Assembly: GCA_947503285.1 (NCBI GenBank)
Contig: CANNDD010000004.1
Coordinates: forward strand, 186,001-250,000
Direction: 5' to 3'
Length of the DNA stretch: 64,000 nt
Source of the DNA: an uncultured Croceitalea sp.
Lineage (GTDB): Bacteria; Bacteroidota; Bacteroidia; Flavobacteriales; Flavobacteriaceae
The translations under genes were made by a program, and so were the position numbers. Below the pieces are notes generated by a model. That model ran no database searches. It saw nothing but the letters and a program-made list of their open reading frames with translations, and had not been told where the DNA came from. Below are positions 1-8,104 of the stretch, piece after piece. Positions within the stretch are counted from its first letter, which is position 1, and each line of letters starts with the position of its first letter.

Positions 1-255
1 AATCCGGTTGAGGTGCACAATACCGAACAATGGAACACCTCTAAAATTACACAGCGAAACGGAAAAGTTGAGTTCTACCTCAATGGAAAACTAACCGCTA
101 AAGAAGATTTTACATCGACGGCTTGGCGTGATAAAATCGCTGCTTCACGTTTTAAGGACACCAAAGGTTTCGGAGCGGCTACCCAAGGAAAGATCGCCCT
201 TCAAAACTGGTATTTCAATGCTTGGTTCCGCAATATGAAGATCCGGGAACTTTAG
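1..255 (+). CDS. C-terminal fragment of a DUF1080 (3-keto-disaccharide hydrolase-like) protein
   Basis: The reading frame is already open at base 1 and ends at TAG 253-255, so this is the 3' end of a gene that starts outside the window. The 84 visible residues carry the typical end of a DUF1080 concanavalin-like fold: a strand giving 'FYLNGKL', then a glycine-rich turn, 'GKIALQNW' and a closing 'FRNMKIREL'. Family members are usually secreted and cleave 3-keto-glycosides or bind sugars. The missing N-terminus prevents any statement about export or catalytic residues. Three complete relatives lie elsewhere in the window (31753, 55775, 57097). Confidence 0.7.
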   Translation, partial: NPVEVHNTEQWNTSKITQRNGKVEFYLNGKLTAKEDFTSTAWRDKIAASRFKDTKGFGAATQGKIALQNWYFNAWFRNMKIREL

Positions 256-460
256 AAAGACCCCCTTTGCAATTTTACCGGCAGTTTTTCAAATTCATTG
301 CCCTTACGATAGCTCTTCCATTGCAACGACTTTACTAGCGAATACTTCCATTTGGTGTTCAGAACGTTTCAAGGCTGCCTTGGTATGCTTTACTTTACTT
401 CCAACATCGGATGATAGCCCTTGGGTAATGGCAAGATCACCTCGTAGTTAGTATTTAATC

Positions 461-937
461 TTAATCCGTGATATATTCTTTTAGCGCTAACATTCTTTTT
501 TCTTGAATTTCCTTATAGTCTTTCCCTTTGTATTTCTCAAAGGTCCTTTTTGAAATTCCGGTGTACCAAACCGTTTCGGTAAGGATATTGTTACTTGGGT
601 CTATGGTCCTTTTGACATATACGTTACCAGAAGACAATTTATACCGTAACGTGTAGCCCTCGTTTTCGACAAAATCAGTAATCGCTATCTCAAAGAGTTC
701 ACCTGTGGCTAAGATGGCCTGACAAACACCCTTTTTTTTGAGCGCTCCGGCACATCGTACATCGACCACCGAATCGTCCCATTTGTCAAAGTTGGGAAAA
801 TCGATAAGGGTGTTCCACAGTTTTTCTTGCGGGGTATCAAGTTGCAGGGCATACGTATATACCTTTTCAGCCTTGTTTGATTGCGCTAGTAACATTAAAG
901 GGCCAATAATAAATAAGATTCGCATTAGCTTTTTCAT
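461..937 (-). CDS. Exported SRPBCC-family protein
   Basis: 158 residues starting at ATG 937. Residues 1-20 are a short hydrophobic segment ending near 'LLAQS', probably a signal peptide. The rest fits the START/SRPBCC helix-grip fold: 'YALQLDTPQEKLWNTLIDFPNF' style opening, a central 'GELFEIAITDF' strand, and a long C-terminal helix from about residue 130. The fold binds hydrophobic ligands in a cavity; the ligand here is unknown. It lies 105 bp downstream of a Crp/Fnr regulator on the same strand, with a CRP-like palindrome (1008-1023) in the gap, so control by that regulator is likely but inferred. Confidence 0.65.
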   Translation of the reverse strand: MKKLMRILFIIGPLMLLAQSNKAEKVYTYALQLDTPQEKLWNTLIDFPNFDKWDDSVVDVRCAGALKKKGVCQAILATGELFEIAITDFVENEGYTLRYKLSSGNVYVKRTIDPSNNILTETVWYTGISKRTFEKYKGKDYKEIQEKRMLALKEYITD

Positions 938-1007
938 GGTTTCTCGATTTTTTGGTGTTATGTATGGATATCAATACCTAAAAATCACGAATACGACATA
1001 AAAAAAC

Positions 1008-1023
1008 TGTGTCATATGACACA
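1008..1023. promoter_or_regulatory. Perfect 16-bp palindrome, CRP/FNR-type operator candidate
   Basis: TGTGTCATATGACACA reads identically on both strands. It has the geometry of the CRP/FNR family site TGTGA-N6-TCACA, with one substitution per half. It sits about 71 bp upstream of the SRPBCC start (937) and 20 bp beyond the end of the Crp/Fnr regulator gene. Binding is inferred from spacing and context. Confidence 0.5.
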
Positions 1024-1042
1024 CTAACAAAAAATTAAGAAA

Positions 1043-1618
1043 TCAAGCTGCGGAAAGTCGCCTACGAATTCGATGAAGGGTTTCCCTAGAGGTTCCTATT
1101 AGGGAAGCCAAGATACTTACGGGAACCTCTCGCACAATCTTGGGGTTTGTATTTAAGATATCGAGATAACGCTCTTCCGCTGACATGCTTAGCTGTTTTC
1201 TGACTTCTAATGCTTTGGCCGATAAAATCTGTTCGGTAATGTTTTGGATAAAATTACTAAGTATTACATTCTTGGCCTTGATCTTTAAAAAATCCGATTT
1301 TTTAAGTTCATGGAAACGCACATCGCTAAGGGCCTGACATTCATCTAAGGTCGGTCTTTGATGGAAGAAACTATCCATGATCGTCCAACAAAAATTTGGT
1401 GCGATAATCTTTAAGGTTACTTGATTTCCAAAATCATTATGCGTGTAATAATGTAGAAACCCTTCTGTTACAAAGTAAATTGAACCAACGGTCTGGTTGG
1501 CTTGGATAAGCTTTTGCTTTTTTGATAGACTCCCCTCGTGAATATGGCCTAATAAGAAATCCATATTTGCTTCGGAGAGTGCTCCAAAACCGTTAAAATA
1601 CGCACGCAGCATTTCCAT
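1043..1618 (-). CDS. Crp/Fnr family transcriptional regulator
   Basis: 191 residues from ATG 1618. Residues about 10-115 match the cyclic-nucleotide-binding-like beta-roll ('GSIYFVTEGFLHYYTH', then 'KIIAPNFCWTI'). Residues about 155-188 form a winged-helix DNA-binding region with 'VSILASLIGTSRETLHRIRR'. There is no four-Cys pattern like that of Fnr. The phosphate-binding RxS motif of true CRP is not evident, so a cAMP ligand is doubtful. Small Crp-like proteins of this type are common in Bacteroidota. The palindrome at 1008-1023 is a plausible target. Confidence 0.85.
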   Translation of the reverse strand: MEMLRAYFNGFGALSEANMDFLLGHIHEGSLSKKQKLIQANQTVGSIYFVTEGFLHYYTHNDFGNQVTLKIIAPNFCWTIMDSFFHQRPTLDECQALSDVRFHELKKSDFLKIKAKNVILSNFIQNITEQILSAKALEVRKQLSMSAEERYLDILNTNPKIVREVPVSILASLIGTSRETLHRIRRRLSAA

Positions 1619-1851
1619 ATATTAAAGATACACTTTTAAGTCAAATCGAGAAATGTCGTTATATGAAGGGCAGCGTGTGGCTTACAGTCTTTTTCGTGAT
1701 TTGATTGTTGTTCGTCAATCCGTTTGTCTTTTATATTTTATTCCCTTGTGCTGCTGAATAGTGTTGTCAATACTCAATTTTGTGCTTTTAAAACACTTTT
1801 CAAAGGAATCAGAAGCAATCCAACGTACTAAAGACCAAACCCATTAATAGG

Positions 1852-1859
1852 TATCTTTG
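1852..1859 (+). promoter_or_regulatory. Bacteroidota-type -7 promoter box (TAnnTTTG)
   Basis: TATCTTTG exactly matches the Bacteroidota -7 consensus TAnnTTTG and lies 28 bp before the ATG of the LamG lipoprotein gene (1888). No clear -33 TTG is seen at the usual spacing, so confidence is limited. Confidence 0.35.
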
Positions 1860-1887
1860 ATAGCAGAACAAATTTTATTTTCATGCC

Positions 1888-2799
1888 ATGCCACTTAAAC
1901 CAACCGCTACGACCACCATCCTCTTAATAACCCTCAACCTTATCTTGATTTGCGCTTGCAAGCAAAAGAAATCAGCCGAGGAAATAACTTCAGAAAACCC
2001 AGCAGATACCATTTTAAAAGAGGCGCTTACCTTTTATGCCTCATTCGATGATTCCATAGATGCGGATTTTGCCTTAGGGGATGCCCATTTATATACCGTA
2101 CCCAATAGAAGGGAGAGGGATTCGGCCAGACAAGGCTTGCATAAAACCGATATTCGAAGGGAAGCGGGAAAAGGAAGGTATGGGTCTGGTCTGGTATTTA
2201 CGGCACGTAGTCGCGGCACGATCTACTATGCCAGTGAAAAGAACGTGGCCTATAATACGGAAAACTGGAGCGGTGCCATTTCTTTCTGGCTAAGCCTAGA
2301 TCCTGAAACGGACTTGGAACCGGGGTATTGCGATCCCATTCAAATTACCGATTCGGGTTATAATGACGGCGCTATTTGGGTAGACTTTACCAAAGAAAAC
2401 CCGCGTGATTTTAGATTGGGCGTTATAGGGGATCGAGAGGTCTGGAATCCAAACCCCGAAGGACCTGATAATGAAAATCCAATATTCATAAATCGCCTTA
2501 CCGGGGTCAAAAATCCACCCTTCGATAGTGACGCATGGACCCACATTTTGATTAATTTTTCCAATCTGAACACCGAAAATGGTCAAGCCACACTTTACAT
2601 CAATGGAGAACACAGGGGTAGCCGTAATGCCATCGGAACCCCTTTTACATGGAATCCAGAACAATCCAATATATATTTAGGGCTTGGTTATATTGGGCTT
2701 ATGGATGAGCTGTCCATTTTCAACCGAAAGCTCACCGACACCGAAATCAATACGCTTTATCATTTAAAGAACGGGGTACACGACTTATTGGAACCGTAG
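1888..2799 (+). CDS. LamG/concanavalin-like domain lipoprotein
   Basis: 303 residues from ATG 1888. The N-terminus is a hydrophobic stretch ending in the lipobox 'LICAC', so it is probably an SPII lipoprotein on the cell envelope. From about residue 50 the protein has a LamG/laminin-G-like jellyroll: 'EALTFYASFDDSIDADF' near the start, 'WSGAISFWLSLDPE' mid-protein, 'ATLYINGEHRGSR', and a closing 'GLMDELSIFNRKLTDTEI', the classic LamG ending. Such proteins bind or process polysaccharides; no catalytic domain is visible. It converges on the operon ending at 2887. Confidence 0.8.
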   Translation: MPLKPTATTTILLITLNLILICACKQKKSAEEITSENPADTILKEALTFYASFDDSIDADFALGDAHLYTVPNRRERDSARQGLHKTDIRREAGKGRYGSGLVFTARSRGTIYYASEKNVAYNTENWSGAISFWLSLDPETDLEPGYCDPIQITDSGYNDGAIWVDFTKENPRDFRLGVIGDREVWNPNPEGPDNENPIFINRLTGVKNPPFDSDAWTHILINFSNLNTENGQATLYINGEHRGSRNAIGTPFTWNPEQSNIYLGLGYIGLMDELSIFNRKLTDTEINTLYHLKNGVHDLLEP

Positions 2800-2865
2800 C
2801 AACCGGAACAATATGGACCTTCGTGAAAATTGATGGTATGCCAAACGTATATACCAGTCATAATC

Positions 2866-2884
2866 CAGGTAACATACCTGTTTT
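2866..2884 (+). terminator. Short hairpin plus T-run after the LamG lipoprotein gene
   Basis: CAGGTA-ACA-TACCTG followed by TTTT gives a 6-bp perfect stem with a 3-nt loop. It lies 67 bp after the stop at 2799 and directly before the convergent gene end at 2887. The stem is short, so efficiency is uncertain. Confidence 0.45.
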
Positions 2885-2886
2885 CC

Positions 2887-3438
2887 TTATTCGCTACGAA
2901 TCGCCGTTTTATGTTCTTGACGTTCTTTTTTTCGAATCACATAAGCATCATAGAGCTTGATCAGATAATAGATGACTATGGTGAAATTGATGATCACAAA
3001 GGGGATGATGACCGTAAACTTCGCCCTTACGACCCAGAAAAATATATCAAAGACCAGTGTTTTATCAGGATTTGAAAGCAAGTGGCAGGTAAGCAGGTTT
3101 TCTAAAAGGTCTAAAATACCCGGAATGACAAATACCATTTTGAACCTTTTTGTAAAGGATGCTTTTGAAGAGAGTTCAAAGACCTTAAAGGCGAAATAAA
3201 AAAATAAGGTGTATACCGCAATAAAGACCACATCGTACAACAGATTATTATAAATGGCATCGGATAATTTCAAGGCCAGGGCATTGAATTCTTCCAGTTT
3301 CCGTGAAAACTGTAATTTTCCCAATTTAGGAACCTTGATGACGTCACTATGGTAAAATGGTAGAAATGCTACGATGGTACCTATGAAAAGTATGGCCCAT
3401 TTATTACTTGCGTTATTCAATTTGTCTTTATAACTCAT
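2887..3438 (-). CDS. Four-TM membrane protein of unknown function, last gene of the patatin/protease operon
   Basis: 183 residues. Hydrophobic segments lie at about 14-29, 67-88, 100-120 and 140-161, and the C-terminus is basic and charged. No signal peptide or recognised domain is seen. Its ATG overlaps the patatin stop by four bases (ATGA), so the two are probably translationally coupled. It is the last of six minus-strand genes running from 10613. The length and absence of catalytic motifs suggest a membrane partner, perhaps an immunity-like or regulatory subunit for the phospholipase, but this is inference. I do not recognise the family. Confidence 0.65.
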   Translation of the reverse strand: MSYKDKLNNASNKWAILFIGTIVAFLPFYHSDVIKVPKLGKLQFSRKLEEFNALALKLSDAIYNNLLYDVVFIAVYTLFFYFAFKVFELSSKASFTKRFKMVFVIPGILDLLENLLTCHLLSNPDKTLVFDIFFWVVRAKFTVIIPFVIINFTIVIYYLIKLYDAYVIRKKERQEHKTAIRSE

Positions 3439-5072
3439 TTGGTGACTGTTTTTTGCCGAATTCTTCTATACGTTTCCCAATCAAATTTTACAAGTTGCTT
3501 GATAGCCGCTTCCGCACCTCGTTTAAACAACAACTTTTTGTCGTCATTTGACATACCAAAATCCAACCAATTGATATGGGTGTTTTTACTGCCCTCTTGT
3601 AGTGTATTCACTGTTTCTATCAACATGTTTATCTCTTCTTGATTTAGAAGGTAGTCGTTGTCATAAAAATTCCTGAAGGTTGAGATAAAACTGGAAATAA
3701 ATCGGGCAAGGGTATTTTTCTTCCCTTGCATATGCTTCTGTGATGCAATCTTAGGACGTTCTGAAAGTAATATCCCAAAAGTTGGAAAACTAGGCGATTT
3801 ACCATCACTTCTATGAAAATCACGTATGGGAAAATTGGATAACATGCCGCCATCGACCATGCGAACCTCAAATTTCACCTTATTGGCCGGTTCTTTATTA
3901 CTGAAATGCGTGTCATTATTCGGGACAAAGGTCTCAAATATAAATGGTAACGACATGGACGCCCTCACATAGGCAGCCGGATGTACCTTCATATGATTCT
4001 CCCAATAATCGCCAGCACGTGCCGGAAACCTCACAATACGATGGTGGGTTAAATTAGCCGTGATGAATACTAATTCTGGGTGTTTTGATCTGACCTGAGG
4101 GGTTTTCTTGGTTGTATTCCCCTTTTCGGTCATCGCGTTCTGAACGGTGTAGATCATCGCGCCTTCTTTATCGGGGGTATTCTTTTCGCGTATTAGATTA
4201 GTCTTACCCAAATTGGCATAAAGGTCTTCCGTCGTTTGTATCCCTAGTATTTCAAGGTTCCCTTTGACCCAATCCAAAAACTTATCACCAGTGTTCAACC
4301 CGAACCGTTCCCCTAATTTTTTTGTAATCAAAATGTAAATCAATAAGACTAAGGCGATGGTATTGAAGGTTCCGATTACAAAGGAAAAGTAGCTCACATC
4401 CTGAATAGTGGTCATACCATATTCGACCAATGTTACACTCAGTATGAAATATACCAAACTAAGAATGAGTACCAATGAGAGACCGATGAGTAGCTGTAAC
4501 CGTCCAGATCGTACACTTTTGAACAATTTTAACTGAAACCACTGTGCAATACCCTTACTATCGATAAAGGCCGAAAAATCCATTTTAGAGACCATTAGCG
4601 TTAGTAATTCCGATTTAAGCGAACTATTGGCCGTTTCCTTTCGAACGTATGGGGGTAGCTTATAAATACCGGCCGGAATGGAAGATAAAAACAAGGCATT
4701 GATGGCCCCGGCACTGGTACCCCCATGACTAAAAAAACGAATACCCACTTTTTCCAAGATATAACAGTACCCCAACAGAGCGATACCCCACATACCACCG
4801 CCTTGTTGTACCAAGTCAATAACAGGCCGCTTTTTTGGTACTTCATCGCCATTGCTATCCAAGGTAATCTCAGAAACCATGGCATCCGATATATAATTGA
4901 TGCCAATCTGCCCCTCTTCATCCAATTTTTTATCAAGCCCGGATTCTGGGTCTGCTATTGAAGCTTGCAGCAGGGCATCGGCCTCATCAAAAAAACTTTT
5001 CGCTAGGGAAATATCTTCCTTGCTAAAATTAAAATCCTTGAACATACGGTTACACTTTTGAATGGATGACAT
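3435..5072 (-). CDS. Patatin-like phospholipase with an inserted transmembrane hairpin
   Basis: 545 residues from ATG 5072. Patatin motifs are present in order: a glycine-rich oxyanion segment GGGMWG at 91-96 (Trp where Arg is usual), the nucleophile elbow GTSAG with Ser120, and the DGG motif with Asp407, giving a Ser-Asp dyad. Known patatins hydrolyse acyl esters of phospholipids. Two strong hydrophobic segments at about 194-217 and 229-250 lie between the Ser and Asp blocks, so the enzyme is probably membrane-anchored through an internal hairpin. An N-terminal 80-residue helical region precedes the domain. No signal peptide is seen. It lies 21 bp after the 639-residue protein gene and overlaps the next gene by 4 bp. 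Confidence 0.85.
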   Translation of the reverse strand: MSSIQKCNRMFKDFNFSKEDISLAKSFFDEADALLQASIADPESGLDKKLDEEGQIGINYISDAMVSEITLDSNGDEVPKKRPVIDLVQQGGGMWGIALLGYCYILEKVGIRFFSHGGTSAGAINALFLSSIPAGIYKLPPYVRKETANSSLKSELLTLMVSKMDFSAFIDSKGIAQWFQLKLFKSVRSGRLQLLIGLSLVLILSLVYFILSVTLVEYGMTTIQDVSYFSFVIGTFNTIALVLLIYILITKKLGERFGLNTGDKFLDWVKGNLEILGIQTTEDLYANLGKTNLIREKNTPDKEGAMIYTVQNAMTEKGNTTKKTPQVRSKHPELVFITANLTHHRIVRFPARAGDYWENHMKVHPAAYVRASMSLPFIFETFVPNNDTHFSNKEPANKVKFEVRMVDGGMLSNFPIRDFHRSDGKSPSFPTFGILLSERPKIASQKHMQGKKNTLARFISSFISTFRNFYDNDYLLNQEEINMLIETVNTLQEGSKNTHINWLDFGMSNDDKKLLFKRGAEAAIKQLVKFDWETYRRIRQKTVTK

Positions 5073-5093
5073 TTTATAAGCAGTGATTTTGAA

Positions 5094-7013
5094 CTATCTT
5101 GATTTGGTATAAAAATTAAGTAGGGGAATGTCTACTGCGATAAAGAATTGTAGGGTAAAGGAAATCCCGTTGTCGAGATTCGAATTATCCGTCAAGGTGA
5201 TTTCACGCAACTGAGGCCCAAACTGCCCACCTAGGCCTAAAGAAACCGGCGCTTTTGGAAAGCCATAAACATAATAAACACCAGGGGCGAAAATATTTTC
5301 CAATTTAATTTCGGGAAGTTCCTCGGTCTGGTCATCACCAAATCTAAAACTGGTTACCGCCCCGATATCAATAAGCGGAAAATAGAGGCTGCTTGAACCG
5401 CTCCTTTTGGTAGTATTGTGCCCCCAACTTAAGGCTACCCCAACAGGGGCATTGACACCTAGACTAAAATCAAAGTCCCCAGTCTGTCCGTTACGTTCAT
5501 ATCCCCCTGAAAGACCAACATAGGAGTTTAAGGCTACATTAAATTTAGATCCTTTTTTTATGGAAGCGCTGCCAACAGGTAGTGCTATGGCCTCAATGGC
5601 TGCCTGTACTTCATCACTATCTTCAGCTTTGGCCACATTGGCGACGAAGGTGCCATATCGCACCAACTCGTTTTTCCATGCAAAATTCCGTTCTCCAAAA
5701 ATTTTGGTCAAAAGGTTGGATAAATCCACTATTAGCGCATTGTACTTACCTTCATTGATATCTAAATAAATACTATTGACCAGATCAAAAATATGGATAA
5801 CTCCATTCTTTTCGATAAGTTCTATTCCAAAATTAAGTTTTGAAACTTCTTCAAGATTTTTTAATAATCCAACCGAAGATTGAAATAATTCTTTATACGA
5901 ATCCAGTTTTTCGCCAGCATTCTTCTTCTGTTTAATGTCGGTTATGGCCAGTGCCACTTTTTCTGACTGCTCAATGAACTTCTTAATGTAATTCTTGTAA
6001 TTTTCTATAAAGGCATCATCTTCGGCAACCCTTTTTAAATACTCCCCAAAGGATTGTTGAAAGATGGGTACAGCTCCATATTGTTGGTATAATAACCCCA
6101 AATAAATATTGAAGGTCACAGGGTTCGTGAGTACCCTTGATTCTTCAGTATTTATCCAATACCGATTAGTATTGGTGGACCTTAAGGAGTTCGAAAAAAT
6201 TGTAAAAACCTTTGCGGCTTCCTTTACATCAATCAGTATTTTATTGTTAGGATTAAAGGATACATCCTTCAATCTGCCAATGGCCTCTGCAGGATGACTG
6301 CCCTGACGTATGTTGTTCACTAGCAACAAGGCCGCCTGAAAATATTCGATTTTTTGTGCAATTTCATCATTGCCATCAGTGGCATATCGGTTTTTTCGGT
6401 TTGTATCCAAATAGGCCTCCAAATTTGTCAGGATATTTTGAAGGTCTTTCTCAAAGGTCTCCCGTAGGGTGTTGATGTAATTTGCGAATTGATATACTTC
6501 TTGATCTACGATTTTTAAAACCCCATAGGTATCTGGAAAGAGTAGCTGTAGATCTTTGGTTTTGTCGTCCTCCAAAACATCAATAAATCGTTGAAAAAAG
6601 TTGATATTTAATTCTTGTTTCGTTCGTTTTACCAAAAACTTAGCGAGGCCATCAGCTATGGTTGTGACATTGAGGCCTCCTAGGCCACCGAAACCCTGCT
6701 CTAAATTTTTGCTAAATTCAGCTGTACCCAAAAGACTTGCACTTGTCCCTTGTGCGAAATAGTTTTTTAAGAATGGGTTGGTAAACACTTTAGGCAAATC
6801 CAATCTATCTGGATAATAATATTTTAAGACTTCCCAAGTTTCTGCATTAAGTACGGGTATTCCATCAGGTTTGTTGCTTTCATATAATTTGGACAGGGCA
6901 ATAGCATCATAATAGGCTATTCTGTCTTGGTCTTGTGCATGTAATCCACTAAAAAACAAAGTCAATGCCAACACCACCGGCCAATACATTTTAGTAAGTT
7001 GTAACTGTTTCAT
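5094..7013 (-). CDS. Large exported protein with helical body and beta-rich C-terminus (unknown)
   Basis: 639 residues from ATG 7013. Residues 1-26 form a signal peptide ending 'SGLHAQ'. The middle (about 60-460) is mostly helical and charged. The last 170 residues alternate in beta-strand fashion with many Gly and aromatic residues ('SYVGLSGGYERNG', 'GVNAPVGVALSWGHN', 'SLGLGGQFGPQL'), resembling an outer-membrane beta-barrel or porin-like domain. I do not recognise the family. The ATG overlaps the subtilase stop (ATGA), tying its translation to that gene. It may be the periplasmic/outer-membrane component of the six-gene operon; that role is inferred. Confidence 0.65.
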   Translation of the reverse strand: MKQLQLTKMYWPVVLALTLFFSGLHAQDQDRIAYYDAIALSKLYESNKPDGIPVLNAETWEVLKYYYPDRLDLPKVFTNPFLKNYFAQGTSASLLGTAEFSKNLEQGFGGLGGLNVTTIADGLAKFLVKRTKQELNINFFQRFIDVLEDDKTKDLQLLFPDTYGVLKIVDQEVYQFANYINTLRETFEKDLQNILTNLEAYLDTNRKNRYATDGNDEIAQKIEYFQAALLLVNNIRQGSHPAEAIGRLKDVSFNPNNKILIDVKEAAKVFTIFSNSLRSTNTNRYWINTEESRVLTNPVTFNIYLGLLYQQYGAVPIFQQSFGEYLKRVAEDDAFIENYKNYIKKFIEQSEKVALAITDIKQKKNAGEKLDSYKELFQSSVGLLKNLEEVSKLNFGIELIEKNGVIHIFDLVNSIYLDINEGKYNALIVDLSNLLTKIFGERNFAWKNELVRYGTFVANVAKAEDSDEVQAAIEAIALPVGSASIKKGSKFNVALNSYVGLSGGYERNGQTGDFDFSLGVNAPVGVALSWGHNTTKRSGSSSLYFPLIDIGAVTSFRFGDDQTEELPEIKLENIFAPGVYYVYGFPKAPVSLGLGGQFGPQLREITLTDNSNLDNGISFTLQFFIAVDIPLLNFYTKSR

Positions 7014-8104
7014 ACGGCTAGTATTAATTGTTCAAAAATCATTTTAGGTTGTATCAATTTGTAATCATTGTTGTTTGTTAAGGGAATCGCGGTACGTTGC
7101 AGTAACTTCTTTAATTCGGTATTGGATATCGTTTCACCCCGCTTTTTTAAATAAGAAACGACCAGTGCACAGATACCCGATACCATGGCCGTGGCCTGGC
7201 TTGTTCCCGTAAGCGGTAAAGGGTAATTCTCCTTTGTGTATGACTTAATATCGGTACCATAGCAAAAAATATCCACTGCTGATGGATAACACGTATAGTT
7301 GGATAAACTATGATCTCGCTCACAGGCTCCAACAGCAATAGTGCTTTTGTAAAATCCAGGATATTGCTCAATATTCAGGTTTTCCTGAAAGCTATCATTT
7401 CCGATAGCAGTGATGACAATCCTACCTTTGGCCAAATGTTCGTTAATCAGTCTCTCCAAGTCTACATCGGACAATAGCAAAGATTGGCTAATGGATATAA
7501 TATCTATTAGCCCATCGTATTTGGGTTTGAGATACTCTTCTAAGGCGTCATTCATGGTACTGGCATCTTTGAGTGACCCACGTTCATTGATTTTGGCAAC
7601 CATTAATTTTGAATATGGTGCGATACCAATTCTGTACTTCAAAGGTCTAGATGCAATTATGCCCGCGCAATGAGTACCATGATTTTGGGAATCTACACTC
7701 TTTGTAGTTGTGGAACTCGGCACAAAATTTTTAGGAGTTTCGTAAAGGGCTCCTGAGAAAGTGTCAAGCTCATCATTGATTCCAGTGTCTAAAATGAGTA
7801 CTGTACTTTGATCTCCTTGTTCAGCATAAGTCTCCCAAATATCATTTATGCGAAGTTTTTTGAACCAAAAATCGGAATCCGTAATTAGTGAAAGGAGCTC
7901 AGGATTGGGATGAATCCCCCCACTCCAATAATAATTTCCGGCTTTATCCTTATACCACAGGGTATTGCCATGAAAAGGTTCCCCTTCATACAGCTTACCA
8001 TCCACTTCGATAACGCAACCTGGTACCAAATACTGGTAATTGGGCGCGTTTATGCTAGGTTCACCGACCCTAACGTTCAGATATTTCGTGACGGTCACTT
8101 TCAT
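7010..8104 (-). CDS. S8 subtilisin-like serine protease with N-terminal SH3-like domain, no signal peptide
   Basis: 364 residues. The catalytic triad is intact: Asp106 in 'VLILDTGIN', His142 in 'NHGTHCAG', Ser302 in 'GTSQATAM', with oxyanion Asn236 in 'AIGND'. Residues about 8-65 ('LNVRVGEPS' onward) look like a bacterial SH3 domain rather than an inhibitor propeptide. No signal sequence is present, which is unusual for a subtilase and suggests cytoplasmic action or export by another route. The start overlaps the upstream stop by one base (TAATG) and the stop overlaps the next ATG. The upstream M15 peptidase has a similar SH3-like module, pointing to a shared target or scaffold (inference). 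Confidence 0.9.
   Translation of the reverse strand: MKVTVTKYLNVRVGEPSINAPNYQYLVPGCVIEVDGKLYEGEPFHGNTLWYKDKAGNYYWSGGIHPNPELLSLITDSDFWFKKLRINDIWETYAEQGDQSTVLILDTGINDELDTFSGALYETPKNFVPSSTTTKSVDSQNHGTHCAGIIASRPLKYRIGIAPYSKLMVAKINERGSLKDASTMNDALEEYLKPKYDGLIDIISISQSLLLSDVDLERLINEHLAKGRIVITAIGNDSFQENLNIEQYPGFYKSTIAVGACERDHSLSNYTCYPSAVDIFCYGTDIKSYTKENYPLPLTGTSQATAMVSGICALVVSYLKKRGETISNTELKKLLQRTAIPLTNNNDYKLIQPKMIFEQLILAV

Noticed and set aside
304-447. 44-codon minus-strand frame between the DUF1080 tail and the SRPBCC gene
   Set aside because: No ATG near its beginning and no recognised homology; too short to claim.
4601-4936. Long open frame inside the patatin gene in another frame of the same strand
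   Set aside because: Shadow of the patatin coding sequence; the motifs GGGMWG, GTSAG and DGG lie in the main frame.
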